From Paenibacillus roseus (lineage in GTDB: Bacteria; Bacillota; Bacilli; Paenibacillales; Paenibacillaceae), in NCBI RefSeq assembly GCF_016424485.1, contig NZ_JAELUP010000103.1, positions 310,001 through 374,000 on the forward strand: DNA of 64,000 nt, written 5' to 3'. The notes under the pieces were generated by a model. That model did no database searches, was not told where the DNA came from, and was given only the letters and a program-made list of their open reading frames with translations. This document shows, in pieces, positions 29,408 to 38,762 of the stretch. The stretch's first letter is position 1; each line of letters opens with the position of its first letter. The translations under genes and the position numbers were made by a program.

Positions 29408-30685
29408 ATGTCATTATGGATAGTGAACGGCAAAGTATGGGACAACGAAACAAAGGAGCTTCAAACGCTCCATATTCGGATTGAGAACAAACAAATCGCC
29501 GAACTGACGGCCGAGCTTCCCGACACGGGCAGCGCAGAAGTGATTGACGCGCAAGGCAAGCTGGTTTCCGCAGGGTTGATCGACATGCATGTTCACTTGC
29601 GCGACCCGGGCTTTGAATATAAAGAAGATATTGAAACGGGTACGCTGGCGGCGGCAAAGGGCGGTTTTACGACAATCGCTTGTATGCCTAACACACGTCC
29701 GGTTACGGATACGCCGGATACCGTCAAATATATTTTGAACAAGGCAAAAGACAAAGGCGCAGTTAAAGTGTTGCCATATGCGGCAATTACAAAAAATGAG
29801 CTGGGCCGGGAACTGACAGACTTTGCCGCATTGAAGGAAGCGGGCGCCATCGGATTTACCGATGACGGCGTCGGCGTGCAAAATGCCCAAATGATGAAAG
29901 ACGCAATGGCGCTTGCTCATTCGCTGGGGATGCCGATTATCGCGCATTGTGAAGATGATTCTCTGGTTGTAGGCGCTGCGGTAACGGATGGCAAGTTCGC
30001 ACGGGAGAATGGACTCAAAGGGATTCCAAATGAATCGGAAGCAATTCATGTCGGCCGCGATGTGCTGCTTGCCGAGGCGACAGGCGTTCATTATCATGTT
30101 TGCCATGTGAGCACCGAGCAGTCAGTACGTCTGATTCGACTGGCGAAGCAGGTCGGCATTCAGGTTACAGCCGAGGTTTGCCCGCATCATCTGATTCTGT
30201 CGGACGAGGATATTCCTTCGCTGGATGCCAACTGGAAGATGAACCCGCCGCTCCGTTCGCCGCGTGATGTACAAGCGGTTATTGAAGGGATCGAGGATGG
30301 AACGATCGATATTATCGTAACCGACCACGCTCCGCACAGTGCAGAGGAGAAAGCGCGCGGCATGCTGCTGGCGCCATTCGGCATTACAGGCTTCGAGACG
30401 GCATTCCCGCTGATGTACACCAAATTCGTCAAAACCGGCAAGTGGAGCCTCGGCTTTTTGCTGGAGCGAATGACGAGCGAGCCTGCACGAGTATTTGGAC
30501 TAAGCAGCGGTCGTCTGGAAGCAGGCGCGCCTGCTGATCTGACCCTGATCGATCTGGTAAATGAACGCGAGGTTGACCCGCAAAGCTTTGTATCCAAAGG
30601 TAAAAATACGCCATTTGGCGGCTGGAAGCTGCAAGGCTGGCCGGTACTGACGATTGTAGACGGTACGGTTGCCTGGTCCGAATAA
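29408..30685 (+). CDS. pyrC: Dihydroorotase
   Basis: PyrC cyclises carbamoyl aspartate to dihydroorotate. The 425-residue class I enzyme has the zinc motif DMHVHLRDPGFEYKEDI, ACMPNTRPVTDTP, a histidine in IIAHCEDDSL, and TDHAPHSAEEK with the catalytic Asp. AAAGGGG at 29391-29397 is best spaced for ATG 29408; ATG 29399 is too close. It follows pyrB after 19 bases. Confidence 0.94.
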   Translation: MSLWIVNGKVWDNETKELQTLHIRIENKQIAELTAELPDTGSAEVIDAQGKLVSAGLIDMHVHLRDPGFEYKEDIETGTLAAAKGGFTTIACMPNTRPVTDTPDTVKYILNKAKDKGAVKVLPYAAITKNELGRELTDFAALKEAGAIGFTDDGVGVQNAQMMKDAMALAHSLGMPIIAHCEDDSLVVGAAVTDGKFARENGLKGIPNESEAIHVGRDVLLAEATGVHYHVCHVSTEQSVRLIRLAKQVGIQVTAEVCPHHLILSDEDIPSLDANWKMNPPLRSPRDVQAVIEGIEDGTIDIIVTDHAPHSAEEKARGMLLAPFGITGFETAFPLMYTKFVKTGKWSLGFLLERMTSEPARVFGLSSGRLEAGAPADLTLIDLVNEREVDPQSFVSKGKNTPFGGWKLQGWPVLTIVDGTVAWSE

Positions 30686-30750
30686 GCGCATTATAGATAG
30701 AAAACATAACGGAATGATAAAGTTACAGTTAACTAGGAGAGTGATATGAC

Positions 30751-31896
30751 ATGCAAGCAAGATTGTTGTTAGAGGACGGAACCTTGTTTACAGGCCAATC
30801 GTTTGGCGCCCAGACGGAGAGCGCAGGGGAAGTCGTATTTAATACGGGAATTACAGGATACCAGGAAGTGCTGTCCGATCCGTCCTATTGTGGACAAATT
30901 GTAACCATGACATATCCTTTGATCGGGAACTATGGGATCAACCGTGACGACTTTGAAGCGGTTCGTCCCTATATACATGGCTTTGTCGTACGCCGCCATG
31001 AGCCTGTGCCAAGCAACTGGCGCGCGCAATATTCTCTGGACTATCTGTTGAAAGAGTACGGAATTCCGGGCATCAGCGACATCGATACCCGTATGCTTAC
31101 CCGTATTTTGCGCCACCACGGAACGATGAAGGGGATTCTGACTACCGGCAGCGAGAGCGTTGCAGAGTTGCTTGAGCGTCTGAAAGCTGCTCCGCTGCTT
31201 ACCGACCAGGTTGACCGCACTTCAACCAAGCATGTATTCTCCAGCCCGGGGGACAAAGAGCGTATCGTCCTGATGGACTTTGGCGCAAAGAGCGGTATTT
31301 TGAGAGAACTGACCAAGCGCGGCTGCGATGTAGTTGTCGTGCCGCATGATACAACAGCAGAACAGATTCGCCGCCTGAACCCGGATGGCATTCAGCTCTC
31401 CAACGGCCCTGGGGACCCTAAAGATGTTCTGCATGCAGCAGATACAATTAAGGAATTGCTCGGTGAATACCCGATCTTCGGCATTTGCCTCGGACACCAA
31501 CTGTTCGCGCTTGCCTGTGGCGCCGACACCAGCAAGCTGAAATTCGGACACCGCGGCGGAAACCACCCGGTGAAGGAATTGGCAAGCGGTCGCTGCTTCA
31601 TCACATCGCAAAACCACGGTTATACGGTGCTTGAAGAAACCATTGCCGGCACTGACTTGTCCGTAACCCATATCAATAACAATGACCGTACGATCGAAGG
31701 GCTGAAGCACAATGTCCATCCAGCCTTCACCGTGCAGTATCACCCGGAGGCAGCGCCTGGACCTTTTGACTCCAGCTATCTGTTCGATCAATTTATTGAG
31801 ATGATTCGTGAACATAAACGCAATAATCCGAAAAAACCGCGCCAGGCTGAGCTGTCGGAGACGTTGAAAGGAGAACTTCAATATGCCCAAAAATAA
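30751..31896 (+). CDS. carA: Carbamoyl-phosphate synthase small subunit
   Basis: CarA supplies ammonia from glutamine to CarB. The 381-residue protein has the N-terminal domain ([19 protein letters not shown]). The glutaminase domain has its nucleophile in [17 protein letters not shown], then HRGGNHPVK and YHPEAAPGP with the catalytic His and Glu. AGGAGAG precedes ATG 30751. The 3' end overlaps carB by 14 bases, consistent with coupled synthesis of the two subunits. Confidence 0.95.
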   Translation: MQARLLLEDGTLFTGQSFGAQTESAGEVVFNTGITGYQEVLSDPSYCGQIVTMTYPLIGNYGINRDDFEAVRPYIHGFVVRRHEPVPSNWRAQYSLDYLLKEYGIPGISDIDTRMLTRILRHHGTMKGILTTGSESVAELLERLKAAPLLTDQVDRTSTKHVFSSPGDKERIVLMDFGAKSGILRELTKRGCDVVVVPHDTTAEQIRRLNPDGIQLSNGPGDPKDVLHAADTIKELLGEYPIFGICLGHQLFALACGADTSKLKFGHRGGNHPVKELASGRCFITSQNHGYTVLEETIAGTDLSVTHINNNDRTIEGLKHNVHPAFTVQYHPEAAPGPFDSSYLFDQFIEMIREHKRNNPKKPRQAELSETLKGELQYAQK

Positions 31897-34800
31897 TGAA
31901 CTCAAAAAAATTCTCGTTATCGGCTCAGGTCCGATTGTCATCGGCCAAGCGGCAGAGTTTGACTACGCCGGCACACAGGCTTGCCAGGCATTGAAGGAAG
32001 AAGGCATGGAGGTTGTGCTGATCAACAGCAACCCGGCTACCATCATGACCGATACCAACATGGCGGACAAAGTCTACATCGAACCCATTACTCTGGAATT
32101 CGTAACCCAAATTATCCGCCAGGAGCGCCCGGATGGACTGCTGCCTACGCTCGGCGGCCAGACTGGACTGAACATGGCGGTTGAACTGGCCCGTGCAGGC
32201 GTGCTTGAGCGTGAAAATGTGAAGCTGCTCGGTACGCAGCTGACAGCAATCGAGAAAGCGGAAGATCGTGACTTGTTCCGCGATTTGATGCGTGAGCTGG
32301 AGCAGCCGGTACCGGAGAGCGTCATTGTAACGACGATTCAGGAAGCTGTTGATTTTGCTAACGAAATCGGCTACCCGATCATTGTGCGTCCGGCTTATAC
32401 GTTGGGCGGAACAGGCGGCGGAATTTGCTCAAATGAAGAAGAGCTGGTTGAAACTGTAGCTTCAGGTATCCGCTACAGCCCGATTAACCAATGTTTGATC
32501 GAGAAGAGCATCGCCGGTTTGAAGGAAGTGGAGTATGAAGTCATGCGCGATGCGGCTGATAACTGTATCGTCGTCTGTAATATGGAAAATTTCGATCCGG
32601 TTGGCGTTCATACCGGTGACAGTATCGTAGTCGCCCCGAGCCAGACATTGTCTGACCGCGAGTATCAGATGCTGCGCTCCGCTTCCCTGAAAATTATCCG
32701 CGCCTTGAACATCGAGGGCGGCTGCAACGTACAATTCGCTTTGGACCCGCAAAGCTATCAATACTATGTCATCGAGGTTAACCCGCGCGTTAGCCGTTCC
32801 TCGGCGCTTGCGTCGAAGGCGACCGGCTACCCGATTGCCAAGATGGCTGCGAAAATCGCGATCGGCTACACGCTGGACGAAATCGTAAACCCGGTAACCG
32901 GTCAAACGTATGCTTGCTTCGAGCCGACACTTGACTATATTGTATCGAAGATTCCACGCTGGCCGTTCGACAAGTTCATCTCGGCAAACCGCAAGCTGGG
33001 CACGCAAATGAAAGCAACCGGTGAAGTGATGGCAATAGGCCGCACATTCGAGGAATCGATTCATAAAGCGGTTCGCTCGCTGGAGATCGGCGCTCACCGC
33101 ATTCATCTCAAAGAAGCTGTAACCCTTGATGATGAAGTACTGGCAACACGACTGAAAAAGCCGGATGATGAACGTATGTTCCTGGTTGCGGAAGCATTCC
33201 GCCGTGGTTGGAGCCTCCAGCATATTCAGGACCTGACGCAAATCGACTGGTGGTTCCTTGACAAGCTGGAGCGTATTGTACAGTTTGAAGATGAGCTTCG
33301 CCAAGCATCGGAATTCACTGCTGAACTGCTTTACAAAGCCAAGCGCATGGGCTTCACTGATCGTTCGATCGCTGAGCTTCGTCATGAAGGACAGCCTGGC
33401 GCCGAGTATACAACCGAAGCTCAGGTTCGCGAGTTCCGTCTCGCTCAAAACATCCGTCCAGTGTACAAAATGGTAGACACGTGCGCAGCAGAGTTTGAGG
33501 CAACAACCCCTTACTACTACTCGACGTACGAGACTGAAAATGAAGTCACCGAGACGACAAAAGAAAAAGTGCTGGTGCTCGGCTCAGGCCCAATCCGCAT
33601 CGGGCAAGGGATCGAGTTCGACTACTCCACCGTTCACGCGGTATGGGCGATCCAAAATGCGGGCTACGAGGCGGTTATTATCAATAACAACCCGGAGACT
33701 GTATCAACTGACTTCAATACCTCGGACCGTCTCTACTTCGAGCCGCTGTTCTTCGAGGATGTCATGAACGTCATTGAGCAAGAGAAACCGATCGGCGTTA
33801 TTGTACAGTTCGGCGGACAAACCGCAATCAACCTGGCTGCTCCGCTAAGCAGTGCCGGCGTCAAAATTCTCGGCTCCAGCCTGGAATCGATCGATGCGGC
33901 AGAAGACCGCAAAAAGTTCGAAGCGCTTCTGCGTAAGCTGGACATTGCCCAGCCGCAAGGTACAACGGTAACTTCCGTGTCGGAAGCTGTAGATGCGGCA
34001 AGCGGAATCGGCTATCCGGTACTGGTGCGCCCATCCTATGTACTGGGCGGACGCGCAATGGAAATCGTCTACTCCGATCAGGAACTGCTCACTTACATGG
34101 AGCAAGCGGTTAAAATCAATCCGGAGCATCCGGTTCTGATCGACCGCTACATGCTTGGCAAAGAAGCAGAAGTTGACGCCATCTGCGACGGCGAGACGGT
34201 ATTGATTCCGGGCATCATGGAGCATGTTGAGCGGGCGGGCGTTCACTCCGGAGACTCGATTGCAGTGTATCCGCCGCAATCACTGTCCCAGGATATCAAG
34301 GATCAAATTATCAATATTACAATCAGTATCGCCAAAGAGTTGAAGGTAATCGGACTTGTCAATATCCAGTTCGTCATCCATAAGGAAAAGGTGTATGTGA
34401 TCGAGGTTAATCCTCGTTCCTCCCGCACCGTACCATTCCTGAGCAAGGTCACCAATCTTCCGATGGCCAACCTGGCGACCAAAGCGATTCTGGGCACAAG
34501 GCTGGCCGATCTGGGCTATGCGGACGGACTGTGGCCGGAAGACGAGTACGTATCGGTTAAAGTGCCGGTCTTCTCCTTCGCGAAGCTTCGCCGTGTTGAC
34601 CCGACACTGACGCCTGAGATGAAGTCGACTGGTGAAGTGATGGGCCGCGATGTTCAATATGCCAAAGCCCTGTATAAAGGCCTGATTGGCGCAGGAATGA
34701 AAATTCCGACAACAGGTGGAATTATTGCGACTGTTGCGGACAAGGACAAGGAAGAAGCGATTGAAATTCTGAGAGGCTTCTACCAGCTTGGCTACAATAT

Positions 34801-35101
34801 CATTGCAACCGGCGGAACAGCTACTGCGTTGGAAGAGGCAGGACTGAGAGTAACTCACGTCAACAAACTGAGTGAAGGTACGCCGAATATTCTCGATCTG
34901 ATCCGCGGCGGTCAAGCAAGCTTTGTCGTCAATACGCTGACAAAGGGCAAGACACCTGAGCGCGACGGCTTCCGAATTCGTCGTGAAGCGGTTGAGAACG
35001 GTGTTGTTTGTATGACATCACTGGATACTGTACGCGCATTGTTGAACATGTTGGAGACCATCAACTTCTCCTCCCGCGCAATGCCTGTACTGCAATCCTG
35101 A
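31883..35101 (+). CDS. carB: Carbamoyl-phosphate synthase large subunit
   Basis: CarB makes carbamoyl phosphate from bicarbonate, ammonia and two ATP. The 1072-residue protein has the expected internal duplication. Half one starts [19 protein letters not shown] and half two [19 protein letters not shown], each with an ATP-grasp fold ([26 protein letters not shown]). A C-terminal MGS-like regulatory domain ends the chain, with [12 protein letters not shown]. The full length matches the family. It is followed by a GC-rich hairpin and then pyrF. Confidence 0.96.
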   Translation: MPKNNELKKILVIGSGPIVIGQAAEFDYAGTQACQALKEEGMEVVLINSNPATIMTDTNMADKVYIEPITLEFVTQIIRQERPDGLLPTLGGQTGLNMAVELARAGVLERENVKLLGTQLTAIEKAEDRDLFRDLMRELEQPVPESVIVTTIQEAVDFANEIGYPIIVRPAYTLGGTGGGICSNEEELVETVASGIRYSPINQCLIEKSIAGLKEVEYEVMRDAADNCIVVCNMENFDPVGVHTGDSIVVAPSQTLSDREYQMLRSASLKIIRALNIEGGCNVQFALDPQSYQYYVIEVNPRVSRSSALASKATGYPIAKMAAKIAIGYTLDEIVNPVTGQTYACFEPTLDYIVSKIPRWPFDKFISANRKLGTQMKATGEVMAIGRTFEESIHKAVRSLEIGAHRIHLKEAVTLDDEVLATRLKKPDDERMFLVAEAFRRGWSLQHIQDLTQIDWWFLDKLERIVQFEDELRQASEFTAELLYKAKRMGFTDRSIAELRHEGQPGAEYTTEAQVREFRLAQNIRPVYKMVDTCAAEFEATTPYYYSTYETENEVTETTKEKVLVLGSGPIRIGQGIEFDYSTVHAVWAIQNAGYEAVIINNNPETVSTDFNTSDRLYFEPLFFEDVMNVIEQEKPIGVIVQFGGQTAINLAAPLSSAGVKILGSSLESIDAAEDRKKFEALLRKLDIAQPQGTTVTSVSEAVDAASGIGYPVLVRPSYVLGGRAMEIVYSDQELLTYMEQAVKINPEHPVLIDRYMLGKEAEVDAICDGETVLIPGIMEHVERAGVHSGDSIAVYPPQSLSQDIKDQIINITISIAKELKVIGLVNIQFVIHKEKVYVIEVNPRSSRTVPFLSKVTNLPMANLATKAILGTRLADLGYADGLWPEDEYVSVKVPVFSFAKLRRVDPTLTPEMKSTGEVMGRDVQYAKALYKGLIGAGMKIPTTGGIIATVADKDKEEAIEILRGFYQLGYNIIATGGTATALEEAGLRVTHVNKLSEGTPNILDLIRGGQASFVVNTLTKGKTPERDGFRIRREAVENGVVCMTSLDTVRALLNMLETINFSSRAMPVLQS

Positions 35102-35129
35102 TCATAACCTGAAAATCATGCGGCCTCCG

Positions 35130-35170
35130 GCTGCCACCCGCTCCTGTTGAGGACGGGTGCGGCAGGCAGG
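35130..35170. repeat. Intra-operon inverted repeat between carB and pyrF
   Basis: CTGCC-ACCCG-TCCT on the left faces AGGA-CGGGT-GCGGCAG on the right. There is no T run, so it may stabilise or segment the transcript rather than terminate it. Confidence 0.45.
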
Positions 35171-35205
35171 CCGTCTATTCTGTCAACAACTAAGGAGGGC
35201 TTGGA

Positions 35206-35952
35206 ATGTCCAATGTGCGCACGCTAACACGTGAGGAAGCGGCAAGCCGTGTCATGGTTGCTCTGGATTATCCGAATGCCGAGGCGGCGGAGGGACTGCT
35301 GCGCGAGCTGGATGGCATCCCGTGCTTTCTGAAGGTGGGCATGCAGCTTTACTATGCTGCGGGTCCTTCATTTATTGAAGGGTTGAAGAAGCGCGGCTAT
35401 CATATTTTCCTCGATTTGAAGATGCATGACATCCCCAATACGGTTAAAGGCGGAGCGAACAGCATCGCGAAGCTCGGAGTGGATGTATTCAACGTCCATG
35501 CAGCCGGGGGGCTGAAAATGATGGAGGCAGCAGTTGAGGGAGCAGAGCTGGCGCTCGCCGGAACGGGATTGCAGCGTCCGCTTATTATTGCGGTCACTCA
35601 ACTGACAAGCACAAGCCAAGTTGTACTTAATGAAGAGATCGGAATTGAAGGAACGGTGGAGCAAGCGGTTGTTCGCTACGCTCAGCTGACCAGGCAGGCT
35701 GGACTGGATGGCGTTGTTGCCTCGCCGCAAGAAGTCCGACTGATCAAGAACGCATGTGGACAAGCCTTTAAAACCATTACGCCGGGGATTCGTCCCGCCG
35801 GAGCCGACATCGGCGACCAGTCCCGAATTATGACACCGCGCCAGGCACTGGATGCAGGAACGGATTATATGGTAATCGGGCGTCCGATTACCTCTGCGGC
35901 TGACCCTCGTACCGCATTGGAAACCATTATAAAGGAGCTGGTTGAACGATGA
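35206..35952 (+). CDS. pyrF: Orotidine 5'-phosphate decarboxylase
   Basis: PyrF decarboxylates OMP to UMP. The 248-residue protein has [11 protein letters not shown], the catalytic [10 protein letters not shown] motif (D-K-x-x-D) and the phosphate-binding end [22 protein letters not shown] precedes ATG 35206. It follows carB directly, whereas in Bacillus pyrK and pyrD lie between them. Confidence 0.95.
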   Translation: MSNVRTLTREEAASRVMVALDYPNAEAAEGLLRELDGIPCFLKVGMQLYYAAGPSFIEGLKKRGYHIFLDLKMHDIPNTVKGGANSIAKLGVDVFNVHAAGGLKMMEAAVEGAELALAGTGLQRPLIIAVTQLTSTSQVVLNEEIGIEGTVEQAVVRYAQLTRQAGLDGVVASPQEVRLIKNACGQAFKTITPGIRPAGADIGDQSRIMTPRQALDAGTDYMVIGRPITSAADPRTALETIIKELVER

Positions 35953-36596
35953 GTAGTCTATCACTTGCCAATTTGCCTAAGGAAATTGCCAAGCACTTGC
36001 TGAATATTGAAGCTGTCGCTTTGCGTCCGAATGAACCTTTTACATGGACTTCCGGCATCAAATCCCCGATTTACTGCGATAACCGGCTGACCATGTCTTA
36101 CCCCGAGATTCGCGATATCATTGCAGAAGGCTTCGCGGCATTGGTCAAGGAGCTGTACCCGGATGCTGATGTCATCGCAGGAACAGCGACAGCAGGAATT
36201 CCCCATGCGGCATGGGTCTCGCAGAAGCTGGGTCTGCCTATGATCTATATCCGCGACAAAGCCAAAGGGCACGGGAAACAAAATCAGATCGAGGGCAAGC
36301 TGGCCGCAGGCCAAAAAGTAGTCATTATTGAAGACCTGATCTCCACAGGAGGCAGCTCCATCAAAGCGGCCCAGGCCGTCGCTGAAGCTGGCGGAGACGT
36401 GCAAGGCGTTGTGGCGATCTTCACCTATCAGCTGGCACGCGCAGAGGAAGCGTTCCATGAAGCAGGTATCCCGCTTGCGACATTGTCCAACTATACGGCA
36501 TTGATTGACGCCGCTTTGGAACTGGGCACCATCCAAGAGGGGGATGTTGCGCTGTTGAAATCATGGCGCGAGGACCCTCAATCGTTCGGCAACTAA
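35949..36596 (+). CDS. pyrE: Orotate phosphoribosyltransferase
   Basis: PyrE makes OMP from orotate and PRPP. The 215-residue protein has [13 protein letters not shown], the loop [13 protein letters not shown] and the PRPP motif [17 protein letters not shown] 35949 overlaps the pyrF stop (ATGA). It is the last gene of the operon and is followed by a strong terminator. Confidence 0.95.
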   Translation: MSSLSLANLPKEIAKHLLNIEAVALRPNEPFTWTSGIKSPIYCDNRLTMSYPEIRDIIAEGFAALVKELYPDADVIAGTATAGIPHAAWVSQKLGLPMIYIRDKAKGHGKQNQIEGKLAAGQKVVIIEDLISTGGSSIKAAQAVAEAGGDVQGVVAIFTYQLARAEEAFHEAGIPLATLSNYTALIDAALELGTIQEGDVALLKSWREDPQSFGN

Positions 36597-36607
36597 AGGC
36601 AATCACG

Positions 36608-36643
36608 AACAGGCACGGGCTGCGCAGCTCGTGCTTGTTTTTT
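36608..36643 (+). terminator. Terminator of the pyr operon
   Basis: AACAGGCACGGGCTGC and GCAGCTCGTGCTTGTT form a long stem (with G-U pairs), followed by six T residues. Confidence 0.88.
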
Positions 36644-36841
36644 AAAATAATTTTTTACGTTCAAATGACGTAACTTTTTATCTGACTATATCGTCTATAT
36701 GTTAGATGAAAATACTCTAATTTTTGCAACATGGATTTTCCAGTCAAGTTTGGAGTATACAGCTTACATGTTTTTGTGAAAATGGCGGGTTGCAGCCGAG
36801 CCGGCATTATGCCTGGAATCAGGAAGGGAGGTCTTAAGACG

Positions 36842-37669
36842 ATGAAATGGTGGAAAAAAGAGAAAGCGGGAGCCCAAGCGGCTGTTGCAGATCAGGATGA
36901 GAAAGAAGCTGCAGAGCTCTCCGATGAAGCGGACGTATCCGCAGTGAAGCAGGAAACGGCTGCCGCAAGAGACCTTGTGCTAAACCGTCCTGTCCCGAGC
37001 GGTCCTTTAATGAATGTACAGGGGGTTGTCCGCACCTTTCAGGTTGGGGGCAAGCCTTTGCATGTTCTAAAGGGCATACATATGGAAGTGCAGTATCAGA
37101 AGCTTGTCATGCTGCGCGGCCGCTCCGGTTCCGGCAAGACGACGCTGCTTAATATGCTTGGCGGCCTTGATCAGCCGACCGAGGGTGAAATCTGGTTCGA
37201 CGACAAGCCATTTCATAAATTAGGCGATGACAAGCGAACTACGGTTAGAAGGAAAGACATGGGCTTTATTTTTCAGGCCTTTGCTCTAATGCCGCTATTG
37301 TCCGCTTATGAGAACGTAGAGCTTTCCCTGCGCATGGCCCAGGTGCCCAAGGCACAGTGGAAGCCGAGAGTGATAGAGGTCATGGAGTTGGTGGGACTGG
37401 GCAAGCGGATGCATCACCGTCCGTTCGAGCTTTCCGGGGGAGAGCAGCAACGCGTGGCAATTGCCAAAGCGATTGCGCATCGTCCGCGCCTTCTTTTAGC
37501 GGATGAACCGACTGCCGAGCTGGATTCCCAGATGTCCGCCCAAATTATGGCCGTATTCAAAAATATTATTCAAACGGAAGGCGTTTCAATTTGTATGACA
37601 ACGCATGATCCTACGATTTTGGAGGTTGCTGACCATGTCTACGAAATGGTGGACGGAAAATTCGTCTAA
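36842..37669 (+). CDS. ABC transporter ATP-binding protein (MacB/LolD type) with acidic N-terminal extension
   Basis: This ATPase probably powers the FtsX-type permease two genes downstream. The 276-residue protein has about 55 charged, Ala-rich residues before the ABC core, which is unusual. The core then shows Walker A GRSGSGKTT, Q-loop FIFQAFALMP, signature LSGGEQQRVAIAKA, Walker B LLLADEPT and the switch His in MTTHDPT. GGGAGG near 36826-36831 favours ATG 36842 over a frame start at 36731. The next gene overlaps by 35 bases. Confidence 0.9.
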   Translation: MKWWKKEKAGAQAAVADQDEKEAAELSDEADVSAVKQETAAARDLVLNRPVPSGPLMNVQGVVRTFQVGGKPLHVLKGIHMEVQYQKLVMLRGRSGSGKTTLLNMLGGLDQPTEGEIWFDDKPFHKLGDDKRTTVRRKDMGFIFQAFALMPLLSAYENVELSLRMAQVPKAQWKPRVIEVMELVGLGKRMHHRPFELSGGEQQRVAIAKAIAHRPRLLLADEPTAELDSQMSAQIMAVFKNIIQTEGVSICMTTHDPTILEVADHVYEMVDGKFV

Positions 37670-38759
37670 ATTATCTGATGAACTGCCCCAGAAAATGAAC
37701 CCGAACCAGCCAAGGCGGGGCAAATGGATGAGAACCGCGCTTGTGCTGATGCTTGGCGCCGCGCTTGCTGTAACAAGCGGCTGCTCGCTGCTGCCGAAGG
37801 AAGAGGATGAGGAGGTTTTGCCGCCGATTACACCTCCGCAGGTTTCCAAAAAACCGGAGTATACGGTTACTACAACAACTTTGGAAACTGCAGTTACAGG
37901 GAGCGGCAAGTTGCTGTCCGTGCAGGAGGAGACCGCTTCTTTCCAACTGGATGGCATGAAGCTCAAAAGCATTGCGGTCAAACCCGGCGACAATGTGAAG
38001 GAAGGCCAGGTTATTGCGGAACTCGACGTTACAGCCATGGAGAAGTCTTTGCGGTCTGATCGCTTGAAGTTCCGCACCCAGGAAGTTCAAATGAAGGAAA
38101 CGCTGCGCAAGCGGGATGAGCTTTCCGACATTGAGTTTGAGGAGGCGGTTATTGTCTTTGAACAGGCCAAGCAGGACATTCTCGACAAGGAAGCCGATAT
38201 CGCCAAAGCCAAGCTTACAGCTCCATTCTCAGGTACGGTAATTTCCGTGACTGCAAAGAAGGGCGATTCCATCAAATCCTATGATCCGATTGCGATTATT
38301 GCAGATACAACGCATCTGCTCGTGGCTGCGAATGTTTCCAAGGATAAGCTGAATTCGATTGCGATCGGCATGCCGGTTGAAGTCGATATCAACAATGCCG
38401 GCAAGCACCAAGGCAAGGTCAAGCAGTTCCCGATGAAGCAGGACGATAACAACAACGGCAACCCTGGAGGAAATAATAACTCCGAGAAACCTGAGGATTT
38501 CCTTATTGTGGAGCTGGATAAAATGCCTGAGGACCTGAATCGGGGAACGCCATTATCGATTAAAATTATTACAAACCGCAAAGAAAACGCCATCGTTATT
38601 CCTCCTTCCGCCCTGCGCACAATCGGTTCACGTACCTATGTTCAGGTTGTGGATGGAGAGGGCAGGCGCGAGGTTGACGTTGCTGTCGGACAGCAAACGT
38701 CCACACAGGTGGAAATCCTGGAGGGATTAAAGCCTGGGCAGAAAGTTGTAGGTAGATAA
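37635..38759 (+). CDS. HlyD/MacA-like membrane fusion lipoprotein
   Basis: This is an adaptor protein that probably links the ABC permease to substrate outside the membrane. It has a lipobox LAVTSGC (Cys 50) and then a biotinyl-lipoyl-like half (SIAVKPGDNVKEGQVIAELD). A helical hairpin and the second half (KAKLTAPFSGTVISVTAKKGDSI) follow, and a beta-barrel region with a Gly/Asn-rich loop ends the chain. GGAGG at 37620-37624 fits ATG 37635. An ATG at 37695 would give a more usual 29-residue signal peptide but has no ribosome site. Confidence 0.87.
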   Translation: MSTKWWTENSSKLSDELPQKMNPNQPRRGKWMRTALVLMLGAALAVTSGCSLLPKEEDEEVLPPITPPQVSKKPEYTVTTTTLETAVTGSGKLLSVQEETASFQLDGMKLKSIAVKPGDNVKEGQVIAELDVTAMEKSLRSDRLKFRTQEVQMKETLRKRDELSDIEFEEAVIVFEQAKQDILDKEADIAKAKLTAPFSGTVISVTAKKGDSIKSYDPIAIIADTTHLLVAANVSKDKLNSIAIGMPVEVDINNAGKHQGKVKQFPMKQDDNNNGNPGGNNNSEKPEDFLIVELDKMPEDLNRGTPLSIKIITNRKENAIVIPPSALRTIGSRTYVQVVDGEGRREVDVAVGQQTSTQVEILEGLKPGQKVVGR

Positions 38760-38762
38760 TCG

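Noticed and set aside
32462-33448. Leftward 328-codon frame over carB
   Set aside because: Shadow of a highly conserved ATP-grasp gene.
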